Part shown: in pieces, positions 55,253-63,974 of the stretch
How positions within the stretch are numbered: the stretch's first letter is position 1
How the letters are laid out: each line of letters starts with the position of its first letter
Source of the DNA: Pseudomonas sp. 8Z
GTDB lineage: Bacteria; Pseudomonadota; Gammaproteobacteria; Pseudomonadales; Pseudomonadaceae
Assembly: GCF_902506535.1 (NCBI RefSeq)
Contig: NZ_LR733825.1
Coordinates: forward strand, 685,206 to 749,205
Direction of reading: 5' to 3'
Length of the DNA stretch: 64,000 nucleotides
Program-made: the position numbers and the translations under genes
Notes under the pieces: generated by a model
Seen by the model: only the letters and a program-made list of their open reading frames with translations
What the model was told of the DNA's origin: nothing
Databases searched by the model: none

Positions 55253-55897
55253 TCAGCCCTTGTCGGCCACCAACGACTGCACATTGGGATGGAAAAGAAT
55301 GTGTTCCACCACCGGGCCGATAGCCAACTCATCCAGTTCCTCGTATCCCTGGCGCCGATAGAAGTCCAGGTAGCGGGCATTGCCAGTATCGAGCACCACG
55401 CCCTGCGAGCCGCCATCCTCGGCGCACCAGGCATGCAACGCGGCATGCAGTTGCTCGCCATGCCGCTGCCCCTGGAACTCAGGGTGAATACCGATCAGCG
55501 GCAGCACATGGTAAGGCCCTGGCGGCAGAGCGGTGAGCACCGCATTGTGATAGTCGAGGTAACGCTGGGTGCAGCGCACACCGGTGCTGAACAACATGCC
55601 CAGACGCCAGCGCCAACTTTCGGTGATATCCAGGCGCCGTTGTGGCGGCGCGATCAACGCCGCGCCGATCAGACGGTCATTGAGCAGCAGGCCGATCGCC
55701 GGCAGTTGCTCGACAAAGTGCTGGTTGACCAATTCGCGCACCGTGGCGCGCACGCGTTGATCGAAGCCGGGGCGCTGCGCCTCGAACAGATAAGCGAAAG
55801 TCGGCTCGTGACGGTAGGCCTGATAAAGAAGCGAACGCACCTCCCGGCAATAACCGGCATCAAGCATGCGAACCTCGGCAGCATATTGTTCGGACAT
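55253..55897 (-). CDS. GNAT-family N-acetyltransferase
   Basis: This protein has 214 residues. The acetyl-CoA binding block is LIGIHPEFQGQRHGEQLHAALHAWC (Q-x-x-x-H-G form of the R/QxxGxG/A motif). It is followed by VVLDTGNARYLDFYRRQGYEEL, the typical GNAT C-terminal part. The substrate is unknown. The ATG at 55897 begins the conserved sequence; longer starts run into unrelated codons. It lies 47 bases upstream of tamA on the same strand and may share its transcript. It is divergent from xthA. Confidence 0.85.
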   Translation of the reverse strand: MSEQYAAEVRMLDAGYCREVRSLLYQAYRHEPTFAYLFEAQRPGFDQRVRATVRELVNQHFVEQLPAIGLLLNDRLIGAALIAPPQRRLDITESWRWRLGMLFSTGVRCTQRYLDYHNAVLTALPPGPYHVLPLIGIHPEFQGQRHGEQLHAALHAWCAEDGGSQGVVLDTGNARYLDFYRRQGYEELDELAIGPVVEHILFHPNVQSLVADKG

Positions 55898-56020
55898 GGC
55901 TGACCTCTGCGATGGGCTCTTAGCAGGCAACCTAGCAGTGTCGAGGCGCGGCTGCCAGGCGCTGGCCGCAGGCTTCACGGATCGGCTAGCATCGCCTTTT
56001 ACTTGCAAAGATCGCCTCCG

Positions 56021-56833
56021 ATGAAAATTGTTTCTTTCAACATCAATGGCCTACGCGCCCGACCTCACCAACTGCAGGCGCTGATCGACAAGCATCAGCC
56101 GGATGTCATCGGCCTGCAGGAAACCAAAGTGGCCGACGAGCAGTTCCCGGAAAGCGAGATTCGTCAGCTCGGCTACCACGTGCACTATCACGGACAGAAA
56201 GGCCACTACGGCGTTGCCCTGCTCTCACGCCAGGAGCCGCTGAGCCTGCACAAAGGGTTTCCCGGTGACGCAGAAGACGCTCAGCGCCGCTTCATCTACG
56301 GCACCTTCGCCGACGCCCAGGGCAACCCCGTTACCGTGATGAACGGCTACTTCCCCCAAGGCGAAAGCCGCGACCACCCGCTGAAATTCCCGGCCAAACA
56401 GCGTTTCTACGCCGACCTGCAGCAATTGCTGGTCGAGCGTTTCGATCCACAACAGCCACTGATCGTGATGGGCGATATCAATATCAGCCCGCAAGATTGC
56501 GACATCGGCATCGGCGAACCCAATCGCCTGCGCTGGCTGAAAACCGGCAAGTGCAGCTTCCTGCCGGAAGAACGCGAGTGGCTGGCGACCCTGAAGAACT
56601 GGGGCCTGATCGACAGCTTCCGCCAGCTTCACCCCGAGGTGAATGACCGCTTCAGTTGGTTCGACTACCGCAGCCGTGGTTTCGAGGACGAGCCCAAGCG
56701 CGGCCTGCGTATCGACGTGATCCTCGCCAGCCTGGCCCTGCAAGGGCGGCTCAAGCAGGCAGGTATCGATTACGAACTGCGCGGCATGGAAAAACCCTCC
56801 GATCATGCACCGATCTGGTTGGAACTGAACTGA
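56021..56833 (+). CDS. xthA: Exodeoxyribonuclease III
   Basis: XthA is a DNA-repair enzyme with AP-endonuclease and 3'-5' exonuclease activity. The protein has 270 residues (E. coli 268). Catalytic residues are visible: FNINGLRAR (Asn), GLQETKV (Glu34, metal ligand), [14 protein letters not shown] (Asp/Asn) and the C-terminal [10 protein letters not shown] (Asp-His). The start [11 protein letters not shown] is the family N-terminus. Confidence 0.96.
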   Translation: MKIVSFNINGLRARPHQLQALIDKHQPDVIGLQETKVADEQFPESEIRQLGYHVHYHGQKGHYGVALLSRQEPLSLHKGFPGDAEDAQRRFIYGTFADAQGNPVTVMNGYFPQGESRDHPLKFPAKQRFYADLQQLLVERFDPQQPLIVMGDINISPQDCDIGIGEPNRLRWLKTGKCSFLPEEREWLATLKNWGLIDSFRQLHPEVNDRFSWFDYRSRGFEDEPKRGLRIDVILASLALQGRLKQAGIDYELRGMEKPSDHAPIWLELN

Positions 56834-56910
56834 GCGGCGAGCGGTAACATCCCTGCAACCTGGCTGACTTAATCTGCGCGACATTGCCAATCTTACAAGG
56901 TGTCCGCCGC

Positions 56911-58293
56911 ATGTCGCGCGACCAGTCCAGCCAAGACTACGACCTGTGGAGCCGCACGCTGTCGCTGCTGCTCCTGGGCTTTATCTGCTACGCCCTGCCC
57001 CTCTCGGTATTCGCCGCCCTGCCTACTGCGCCGAATGGCGCCCCCGTTCTGCGCATCCAGGGCTCCAACACCATCGGCGCCCAGCTCGGCCCGGCGCTGA
57101 TCAAAGCGCTCTTCGCCGCACAGGGCCTGCGCGATATTCGCAGCGAAGCAGGCAAGGCCGAGAACGAGCAGCGCATCCTCGCCCGCCAGGCAGATGGTCG
57201 CCTGGTGATTGCCGAAGTCGCCGCCCATGGCTCAGGCACTGGATTCGTCGCGTTGAAAAACGGCAGCGCCGATCTGGCCGCCTCGTCACGCCCGATCAAG
57301 CCCGCCGAAGCCAGTGAGCTGGCGCCACTGGGCAACATGCATGCTGCGCAATCCGAGCAAGTCATCGCCATCGACGGCCTGGCCGTGATCGTCAACGCTG
57401 CCAATCCCATCGGCAGCCTCAACGTCGAGCAACTGGCGCGCCTGTTCGCCGGTGAAATTCACGACTGGAGCGAACTGGGCGGGCGCCCGGGCGCCGTGAC
57501 ACTCTACGCGCGCGATGACAACTCCGGCACCTATGACACGTTCAAGGAGCTGGTGCTTAGCCCAGACGGACACAGCCTGGCGGCCAGCGCCAAGCGCTTC
57601 GAGTCCAGCACCGAGCTGTCCGATGAGGTCAGCCGCGACCCGAACGGCATCGGTTTCATCGGCCTGCCCTACATCCGCCAGGCCAAGGCCGTGGCGATAG
57701 CCTCGGGTGATTCGCAGCCCATGCTGCCCAGCGCCACACTGATCGCCGCCGAAGACTACCCGCTGGCCCGCCGACTGTTCTTCTATAACCCGGCGCAATC
57801 GAGCAACCCCTGGGTACGCGCACTGATCGACTTCACGCACAGCGCCGCCGGGCAGCAGATCGTCGCCGACAACGGTTTCATCGCGCAGACCGTGCAGGCA
57901 ATCAAGGTCACGCCACAGCCGCAGATGCCGACTGACTACCGGCAACTGGCCGAGCAGGCGCAGCGGCTGTCGGTGAACTTCCGCTTCCAGGAAGGCAGCG
58001 CCAGCCTGGACAACAAGGCGCAGCGGGATCTGAGCCGTGTTCTCGACTATCTGCGCAGCCATGACAAGCTGCATGACAAGGTGGTGCTGGTCGGTTTTGG
58101 CGATGCCAAGAGCGATCCGGCGCGCGCCGAGTTACTGTCCAAACTGCGCGCCATGGCCGTGCGCCGCGAGCTGGCGCGCCAGGGCGTGGTATTTCGCGAT
58201 ATCACCGGGCTTGGCGAGGAGCTTCCGGTCGCAACCAACAGCGAAGACAGCGGCCGCCTGCGCAATCGCCGCGTCGAGGTCTGGGTCTACTGA
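56911..58293 (+). CDS. Phosphate-binding (PstS-like) domain fused to an OmpA-like peptidoglycan-binding domain
   Basis: The protein has 460 residues. A hydrophobic N-terminal segment (about 15-36) is probably a signal peptide ending VFAALP. Residues about 46-340 are a PstS-like periplasmic-binding domain: VLRIQGSNTIGAQLGPAL, GSGTGFVALKNGSADLAASSR, and DDNSGTYDTFKELVL, with the Ser-Gly-Thr phosphate-contact motif. Residues about 354-460 are OmpA-like, with FRFQEGSASLDNKAQRDLSRVLDYL and the closing NRRVEVWVY. The combination suggests a peptidoglycan-attached phosphate- or anion-binding protein. I chose the ATG at 56911, which has AAGGTG upstream; an earlier TTG is possible. No pst permease genes are nearby. 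Confidence 0.85.
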   Translation: MSRDQSSQDYDLWSRTLSLLLLGFICYALPLSVFAALPTAPNGAPVLRIQGSNTIGAQLGPALIKALFAAQGLRDIRSEAGKAENEQRILARQADGRLVIAEVAAHGSGTGFVALKNGSADLAASSRPIKPAEASELAPLGNMHAAQSEQVIAIDGLAVIVNAANPIGSLNVEQLARLFAGEIHDWSELGGRPGAVTLYARDDNSGTYDTFKELVLSPDGHSLAASAKRFESSTELSDEVSRDPNGIGFIGLPYIRQAKAVAIASGDSQPMLPSATLIAAEDYPLARRLFFYNPAQSSNPWVRALIDFTHSAAGQQIVADNGFIAQTVQAIKVTPQPQMPTDYRQLAEQAQRLSVNFRFQEGSASLDNKAQRDLSRVLDYLRSHDKLHDKVVLVGFGDAKSDPARAELLSKLRAMAVRRELARQGVVFRDITGLGEELPVATNSEDSGRLRNRRVEVWVY

Positions 58294-58367
58294 TAAGCCT
58301 CCCGTCCCACCCTGACTTGGCGTACTCTGGCCAGCATGTTGCTGGCTCAGCCCAGTGAGGAGTGGCG

Positions 58368-58541
58368 ATGTCAGAGGTTTGCATAGAGCGCTTAGAGCGT
58401 CGGGGCAGCGCCATTTGGCAGGTCAGCCTTGGTCGCCGCACCCTGACCTTTCACGAAGAACTGGCGGCACGAACCTTTGCCGCCCAGTTGCATATGCGCC
58501 TCAATCCCCCCCGACAGCCCGGCGAAGACACGCATAAATGA
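58368..58541 (+). CDS. Small uncharacterised protein of 57 residues
   Basis: The frame encodes MSEVCIERLERRGSAIWQVS and continues with a Glu/Ala-rich helix (HEELAARTFAAQLHMRL) and a Pro-rich tail. GAGGAG lies 8-13 bases before the ATG, a good ribosome-binding site. The gene follows the PstS-OmpA fusion by 74 bases and is followed by a hairpin that closes the convergent pair. I recognise no family. The clear ribosome-binding site and amino-acid composition favour a real gene. Confidence 0.6.
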   Translation: MSEVCIERLERRGSAIWQVSLGRRTLTFHEELAARTFAAQLHMRLNPPRQPGEDTHK

Positions 58542-58544
58542 CCC

Positions 58545-58577
58545 GGCCCGCATTTCGCACAAGCTGATTTGCGGGCC
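58545..58577. terminator. Hairpin between the small protein gene and the acyl-CoA dehydrogenase
   Basis: GGCCCGCA and TGCGGGCC form a perfect 8-bp stem with a 17-base loop between convergent stops. T-rich tails are weak on both strands, so termination is likely but not certain. Confidence 0.6.
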
Positions 58578-58592
58578 TTATCGTGTTACAGC

Positions 58593-59822
58593 TCAGCGGA
58601 TGCTCTTCATCATCTCGCGCGGCACATACTTACCGATTTCATACTTGCCGATAGCGGCGCGGTGCACTTCATCCGGGCCGTCAGCCAGGCGCAGAGTACG
58701 CTGCATGGCGTACCAGTAAGCCAACGGGAAGTCGTTGGATACGCCCGCTCCACCGTGTATCTGGATGGCACGGTCGATCACTTTCAGCGCGACATTCGGC
58801 GCCACGACCTTGATCTGGGCAATCTCGCTGGCGGCAATCTTGTTGCCCACCGTGTCCATCATGTAAGCCGCGTTGAGCGTCAGCAGGCGCGCCTGGTTGA
58901 TCTCCATGCGCGAATTGGCGATGTGGTCGATATTGCCGCCCAGACGCGCCAACGGCTTGCCGAAGGCGGTGCGCCCTACGGCGCGTTTGCACATCAATTC
59001 CAGAGCCCGTTCGGCCATACCAATCGAGCGCATGCAGTGGTGGATACGGCCCGGCCCGAGGCGGCCCTGGGCGATCTCGAAGCCGCGTCCTTCACCCAGC
59101 AGCACGTTCTCGTAGGGCACGCGCACGTTCTCGAACAGCACTTCGGCGTGACCATGGGGCGCATCGTCATAGCCGAACACCGGCAGCGGGCGCAGCACGG
59201 TGACGCCCGCTGCATCCATCGGCACCAGAATCATCGAGTGCTGCTGGTGGCGTGGCGCATCCGGGTTGGTCAGGCCCATGAAAATCATCACCTTGCAGCG
59301 CGGGTCGCAGGCACCGGAGGTCCACCACTTACGCCCATTGATGACCCACTCGTCACCTTCGCGACGGGCGTTGGCCTGCATGTTGGTGGCGTCGGACGAC
59401 GCCACATCCGGCTCGGTCATGGCAAAGGCAGAGCGAATCTCGCCAGCCAATAGCGGCTCCAGCCATTGTTGCTTCTGTGCCTCGTTGCCGTAGCGCACCA
59501 GCACTTCCATGTTGCCGGTGTCCGGCGCGGCGCAGTTGAACGGCTCCGGGCCGATCAGCGAACGCCCCATGATCTCGGCCAGCGGTGCGTATTCGGTGTT
59601 GGTCAGGCCGGCGCCGTAGTCGGACTCCGGTAGAAACAGATTCCACAGGCCTTCGGCCTTGGCCTTGTTCTTGAGTTCTTCAATGATCGCAGTCGGCTGC
59701 CAGCGATCACCTTCGGCCACTTGCTGCTCGAACACGGCCTCAGCCGGGTAAACATGCGCCTCCATGAATGCAGTGACACGTTCACGCAGTTCTTGAACCT
59801 TAGGGGAGTAAGCGAAATTCAT
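58593..59822 (-). CDS. Acyl-CoA dehydrogenase family protein
   Basis: This is a FAD enzyme of the acyl-CoA dehydrogenase superfamily with 409 residues. Family blocks include [42 protein letters not shown] (with the FAD-binding R/G pattern) and [34 protein letters not shown]. The last resembles the long-chain ACAD10/11-like branch. The precise substrate is unknown. The second of two close ATGs was chosen because GGAAGG lies 7 bases before it. It is divergent from a LysR gene, and two dyads in the 160-base gap suggest direct regulation. Confidence 0.92.
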   Translation of the reverse strand: MNFAYSPKVQELRERVTAFMEAHVYPAEAVFEQQVAEGDRWQPTAIIEELKNKAKAEGLWNLFLPESDYGAGLTNTEYAPLAEIMGRSLIGPEPFNCAAPDTGNMEVLVRYGNEAQKQQWLEPLLAGEIRSAFAMTEPDVASSDATNMQANARREGDEWVINGRKWWTSGACDPRCKVMIFMGLTNPDAPRHQQHSMILVPMDAAGVTVLRPLPVFGYDDAPHGHAEVLFENVRVPYENVLLGEGRGFEIAQGRLGPGRIHHCMRSIGMAERALELMCKRAVGRTAFGKPLARLGGNIDHIANSRMEINQARLLTLNAAYMMDTVGNKIAASEIAQIKVVAPNVALKVIDRAIQIHGGAGVSNDFPLAYWYAMQRTLRLADGPDEVHRAAIGKYEIGKYVPREMMKSIR

Positions 59823-59921
59823 AGGCATACCTTCCAGGAGGCGATTTGCAACAAGGGGTGTGGGGATGTGGAAAGGATCCTAGAGCAGCGATTAAGATTT
59901 ATCGAACCTATTTTCAGCGTG

Positions 59922-59957
59922 TATGAACATTCATAACCGATATATGATCGACTCATA
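59922..59957. promoter_or_regulatory. Tandem TATGA/TCATA dyads between acyl-CoA dehydrogenase and LysR genes
   Basis: TATGA-N4-TCATA (59922-59935) and TATGA-N5-TCATA (59943-59957) have centres about 21 bases apart, two helical turns. They lie 26-61 bases before the LysR start. This is the layout of a LysR tetramer binding both a recognition and an activation site. Confidence 0.65.
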
Positions 59958-59982
59958 ACAATAGCCCTGGAGCACCTCCGGC

Positions 59983-60918
59983 ATGAACCTGAGCAAGGTG
60001 GATCTGAACCTCTTCATCGTCTTCGACGCCATCTACACCGAAGCCAACCTGACCCGTGCCGGGCAGATCGTCGGCATTACCCAGCCCGCCGTATCCAACG
60101 CCCTCGCCCGCCTGCGCGAAACCTTCAACGATCCGCTGTTCGTGCGTACGGCCCAAGGCATGGTGCCGACGCCCATGGCGCAGAACATCATCGGCCCGGT
60201 GCGCAATGCCCTGCAATTGCTACGCGTGTCCGTGCAGGAAAGCCGCACCTTCAACCCGCAGCAGGCCGGCAAGACCTACCGCATCAGCATGACCGACCTC
60301 TCCGAGCAGATTCTCCTGCCACCGCTGTTTCAGCGGCTGCGACGCTTGGCGCCGAGCGTGTGCATCGAGAGTTTTTTGGCCAAACGCCGCGAGACCACCA
60401 AAGAACTGGCCGCTGGCCGCCTGGACTTTGCCGTCGACGCACCGCTCAACACCGACCCCCAGGTGCGCCACGTCAAACTGCTCGACGACCGCTACGTCTG
60501 CGCCATGCGCCAGGGCCACCCTCTGGCCAAGGAAAAGATCGGCCTGGACGAATACCTGTCGTTGACCCACATCCACATCTCCAGCCGCCGCAGTGGCTTG
60601 GGCTATGTAGATCTGGCCTTAGGCAAGATGGGTATTCAGCGCAAGATTGCCCTACGCTCGCAGCACTACCTGATGGCCAGCAGTGTGATGCAGCAGACCG
60701 ACATGGTGATGACCGTGCCGGAGCGTTTCGCCCGCCGCCATAATCTACACCATGTACACCTGCCGGTCGGTGACGTACCCACACTGGAAACCCACCTCTA
60801 CTGGCACGAAAGCACTGACCAGGACCCAGCCAACCGCTGGATGCGCGAACAGATGATCGAGCTGGCGCAGCAGGTCATAGCCCAGGAGAAAAAAGCCGAA
60901 CAGGCCGCAGCGGACTGA
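59983..60918 (+). CDS. LysR-family transcriptional regulator
   Basis: The protein has 311 residues. The N-terminal winged helix-turn-helix (about 7-66) reads VDLNLFIVFDAIYTEANLTRAGQIVGITQPAVSNALARLRETFNDPLFVR, a typical LTTR start. The substrate-binding domain fills about 92-300. The most likely target is the divergent acyl-CoA dehydrogenase gene, and its own promoter. The ATG has GGAGCACC upstream. The inducer is unknown; a CoA ester or fatty acid is a guess from context. Confidence 0.93.
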   Translation: MNLSKVDLNLFIVFDAIYTEANLTRAGQIVGITQPAVSNALARLRETFNDPLFVRTAQGMVPTPMAQNIIGPVRNALQLLRVSVQESRTFNPQQAGKTYRISMTDLSEQILLPPLFQRLRRLAPSVCIESFLAKRRETTKELAAGRLDFAVDAPLNTDPQVRHVKLLDDRYVCAMRQGHPLAKEKIGLDEYLSLTHIHISSRRSGLGYVDLALGKMGIQRKIALRSQHYLMASSVMQQTDMVMTVPERFARRHNLHHVHLPVGDVPTLETHLYWHESTDQDPANRWMREQMIELAQQVIAQEKKAEQAAAD

Positions 60919-60935
60919 TCAGGGGACGCCCAGAC

Positions 60936-60970
60936 GCAAGAAGGCCCGCAATGATTGCGGGCCTTCTTGC
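60936..60970. terminator. Bidirectional terminator between the LysR gene and doxX
   Basis: A perfect 16-bp stem runs from GCAAGAAGGCCCGCAA over a TGA loop to its complement. It lies 17 bases after each of the two convergent stops. Confidence 0.85.
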
Positions 60971-60986
60971 TTGCAACGGAACGCGA

Positions 60987-61421
60987 TCAGCGAGCGATCT
61001 TGCCATCCAGCGAGGCTTTGCCTGCGCCTTCGATCAGCAGTGCCACACTCACGGCCAGCAGCGCCAGGGCAAACTCATAACCGTTGTTGCTCATAAAGAA
61101 ACCATTGGCCAAGTGCACAGTGAAGATCGCCACCAGCATGGTTACCGCCAGCACCGCCGCAGCCGGGCGGACCAGCAGACCGAGGATCAGCGCCAAACCA
61201 CCGAAGAACTCGGCACTACCGGCCATCAGCGCCATCAGGTAGCCCGGCGCCAGACCGATGCTCTCCATCCACTGGGCGACGCCCGCCAAACCGTAGCCAC
61301 CGAACCAACCAAACAGCTTCTGCGAACCATGAGCCGCGAAGGTAATACCAGCGACGATGCGCAAAACAGTGATACCGAAGCCTGCTTGAGTGACGGAAAT
61401 GCGTTTGATCAGAGCGTTCAT
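60987..61421 (-). CDS. DoxX family membrane protein
   Basis: This is a four-helix inner-membrane protein of 144 residues. The DoxX pattern is clear: GITVLRIVAGITFAAHGSQKLFGWFGG, then AGSAEFFGGLALILGLLVRPAAAVLAVTML and the GYEFALALLAVSVALLIEGAGKAS end. The biochemical role of this branch is unknown; relatives are linked to thiol or oxidative stress in some bacteria. The ATG has AAGGAA upstream. A perfect dyad lies 50-75 bases before the start. It is the only gene between two hairpins, so it is probably transcribed alone. Confidence 0.9.
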   Translation of the reverse strand: MNALIKRISVTQAGFGITVLRIVAGITFAAHGSQKLFGWFGGYGLAGVAQWMESIGLAPGYLMALMAGSAEFFGGLALILGLLVRPAAAVLAVTMLVAIFTVHLANGFFMSNNGYEFALALLAVSVALLIEGAGKASLDGKIAR

Positions 61422-61470
61422 TGCGAGAGTTCCTTGTATGTGTTGAGTTGATGGCGCAGAGATTAACCTA

Positions 61471-61496
61471 ATTTTTCGATCCTAAAATCGAAAAAT
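61471..61496. promoter_or_regulatory. Perfect dyad ATTTTTCGAT-N6-ATCGAAAAAT upstream of doxX
   Basis: A 10-bp perfect inverted repeat lies 50 bases upstream of the doxX start, in an AT-rich stretch where -35/-10 boxes are expected. The TTCGAT-N6-ATCGAA core has the size of a LysR or TetR operator. It could also act as a second hairpin behind the transglycosylase gene, although that gene already has one. Confidence 0.65.
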
Positions 61497-61512
61497 ATCG
61501 CTAATCTTTATC

Positions 61513-61532
61513 AAAAAAATAGATGTCTATTT
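61513..61532 (-). terminator. AT-rich terminator overlapping the stop of the transglycosylase gene
   Basis: On the minus strand AAATAG-ACAT-CTATTT is followed by TTTT. The hairpin includes the stop codon. It is weak in GC but has a good T-run. Confidence 0.5.
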
Positions 61533-62939
61533 AGCCATCGCTCGCCGCCCCTGCGGCTCTAGCAAGTAACGCTCGCGGTCATAAGCCAGGTAATACTTGT
61601 TGACTGCATTGACATAACTCACCACACCCATCCCCATCTGTTCCATGGCCACCCGCTCTACCTGGAAGAACCATTGATTGGGATTAAGGCCGCGCCGACG
61701 GGCCTCGGCCCGCATGCTCTGCACCCGTTGCGGGCCCAGATTGTAGGCTGCCAGAACGAAGGCCATACGCTCGCGCTCATTGAGCTGGGCACTGTTGAAA
61801 AAGCCACGACGGATCTTGGCCAGGTACTTGCTACTTGCCTGGACGTTGCCATCGACATTCTGAATATTGCCCACCCCGACACTGCGCGCCGCCGCCGGGG
61901 TAACCTGCATCAGACCGATAGCGCCACTGGCACCACGTGCGCGAGGGTTGAGCGTGGACTCCTTAAAGGCCAACGCGGCAAGCATCAGCCAATCGAGATC
62001 ATTTTGCTGGGCATGCTGCTGCAAAACCGCTCGCACCTTCTCCAAACGCTGACGCTCGGTACGCCCGAATGGCGAATGCACTTTGTACAGACGCCGATAA
62101 ACTCGCCGGAAAGTCGCATCCTGATCGGCTGGCGCGTGGTAGCCGTCGAGGAACTTGTCGATGCTGGCACGCAGCATCGGCGAGTCAGGGCGCACAAACC
62201 ACTTCATTTCACCGTCGCGTGCGAACACCAGATGACGGTCGACACGCAACTTCGGCATCACCTTGGCCCAACGCTCGGCAATTGGCAGCTCCACCGCGGT
62301 GCGTTCGAAAATGCCGGCCTGAACCATTTCCAGCACGTCCTCCACCGCGAGGGTGGGATCAACCCACTCCACGACAATAGGTGGCAGCTTACGCTCAGCC
62401 AATTGCTGATTGATTCGCCGCAAGGCATCGCCAACAGCACTGCCAGCGGGCAGAGAAAGGCTGCGCCCGGCTAATTGTTCGAGACTGCGATATTGTCGAT
62501 TGCCCTGACGTGAGACCAACACCAGGGCGACCTCGCGCCGGATGGCCTTGCTGGAACTAACCGCATGTCCAGTTCGCACGTCGAGCAATTCACCGGGCGC
62601 GACCAGATCGCCCTCGCCGCGCTGCAGAGCGCCCAATAACTGATCCTTGGCCTTGGGAATGATCTTCAAGGTCAGGCTACGGCCATCACGGGCATTGCGA
62701 TTGAGATACTGCTCGAAGGCACGCAGACGGTGATATTCCACACCAATGCTCTGCCCCTTGACCGACCCAGAGCTGTTGCGGCTCTGGTTCACCAGCACGC
62801 GTAACTCGCCACTACTGCGGATCACCGGCAAGTCGCGCACAACACTTGGCTGACTACCAACCTCCTGCGGCCCGGCCAAGCGCGCGCTTGCCGAAAACGG
62901 CAGCAGCACCAGCAGGCACAGGGTCAGCAGTAGACGCAA
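61527..62939 (-). CDS. MltF-like lytic transglycosylase with an N-terminal solute-binding domain
   Basis: This exported protein combines an SBP_bac_3 solute-binding domain (about residues 40-275) with an SLT transglycosylase domain (about 310-430), as in MltF. The catalytic Glu is in ALAFKESTLNPRARGASGAIGLMQVT. AYNLGPQRV is the later SLT block. The substrate is peptidoglycan. It has 470 residues from the TTG at 62939, which has CGGAG at good distance and begins an ideal signal peptide (MRLLLTLCLLVLLPFSASA). An ATG at 63038 would add 33 residues with no ribosome-binding site. There is no lipobox, so unlike some MltF proteins it is not an obvious lipoprotein. Confidence 0.85.
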   Translation of the reverse strand: MRLLLTLCLLVLLPFSASARLAGPQEVGSQPSVVRDLPVIRSSGELRVLVNQSRNSSGSVKGQSIGVEYHRLRAFEQYLNRNARDGRSLTLKIIPKAKDQLLGALQRGEGDLVAPGELLDVRTGHAVSSSKAIRREVALVLVSRQGNRQYRSLEQLAGRSLSLPAGSAVGDALRRINQQLAERKLPPIVVEWVDPTLAVEDVLEMVQAGIFERTAVELPIAERWAKVMPKLRVDRHLVFARDGEMKWFVRPDSPMLRASIDKFLDGYHAPADQDATFRRVYRRLYKVHSPFGRTERQRLEKVRAVLQQHAQQNDLDWLMLAALAFKESTLNPRARGASGAIGLMQVTPAAARSVGVGNIQNVDGNVQASSKYLAKIRRGFFNSAQLNERERMAFVLAAYNLGPQRVQSMRAEARRRGLNPNQWFFQVERVAMEQMGMGVVSYVNAVNKYYLAYDRERYLLEPQGRRAMAK

Positions 62940-63146
62940 TATGGATCTCCGGGAGGTCGAACCTGGCAGCAATAAACCGGCTGCCAGGCGCAAGGGGTTG
63001 CGGAGATTCGCACAGCTCGCGAACAGGCGCCACCTCATCTATTCGACAGCGTGTTAGGGAAAACGCCAAGCCTTTGTATTTCATGCCTTTTATAGAGAAA
63101 GCCGAGCATCTGCTATGCTCGCCGCAGACAACGACCAGGTGGCACC

Positions 63147-63974
63147 ATGCAACTCATCGATATCGGCGTCAATCTCACCCACCCCAGCCTTGCAGCGCAT
63201 GCCGAAGCCTTGCTCGAACGGGCTCAGGCTGCCGGGGTTTGTCAGTTGGTATTGACGGGCACCAGTGTCGCCGAAAGTGAAGCCAGCTTGGCAATGTGCC
63301 GACAATTCGATAGCGAAGGCTCACGCCTGTTTAGCACGGCCGGCGTTCACCCACATGATGCCAGCAGTTGGAATAGTGCCTCGCGCGCGGCCCTCAAAGC
63401 CCTGCTGGGCGAGGCGCAAGTACGCGCCGTGGGTGAATGCGGGTTGGACTTCGACCGCGACTTCTCACCCAGGCCACTGCAGGAAAAAGCCCTGGAGGAA
63501 CAACTGGCACTGGCCGCAGAGCTACGCATGCCGGTTTTCCTTCATGAACGTAGCGCCAGTCAGCGCCTACTGGAAATTCTGCAGGACTTTCGCGCTCACC
63601 TGCCAGCCGCCGTCGTACACTGCTTCACCGGTGAACGCCAGGCGCTCTATGCCTACCTCGACCTTGATCTGCATATCGGCATCACCGGCTGGGTCTGCGA
63701 CGAACGCCGCGGCACTCATCTGCATCCTCTGCTCAAAGACATCCCCGGAAAGCGCCTGATGCTGGAAACCGACTCACCCTTCCTGCTGCCGCGCAGCCTT
63801 CGCCCCAAGCCCAAGAACGGACGCAATGAGCCGGCCTTTCTGCCGGAAATTCTCCATGAGGTCGCCAGGCACCGCAGCCAGACACCTGAGCAACTGGCGA
63901 CGCAGACGACGGCCTGCGCCCGCGCCTTTTTCGGCTTACCTGTTATCAGCGTGACCAACGCACAAGAGTCTTGA
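63147..63974 (+). CDS. tatD: TatD family metal-dependent hydrolase
   Basis: TatD is a TIM-barrel metalloenzyme with 3'-5' exonuclease activity on single-stranded DNA and RNA. The protein has 275 residues. The N-terminus [52 protein letters not shown] and [11 protein letters not shown] contain the metal ligands and match E. coli TatD closely. It is divergent from the transglycosylase gene. No tatABC genes are in the window. Confidence 0.95.
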   Translation: MQLIDIGVNLTHPSLAAHAEALLERAQAAGVCQLVLTGTSVAESEASLAMCRQFDSEGSRLFSTAGVHPHDASSWNSASRAALKALLGEAQVRAVGECGLDFDRDFSPRPLQEKALEEQLALAAELRMPVFLHERSASQRLLEILQDFRAHLPAAVVHCFTGERQALYAYLDLDLHIGITGWVCDERRGTHLHPLLKDIPGKRLMLETDSPFLLPRSLRPKPKNGRNEPAFLPEILHEVARHRSQTPEQLATQTTACARAFFGLPVISVTNAQES

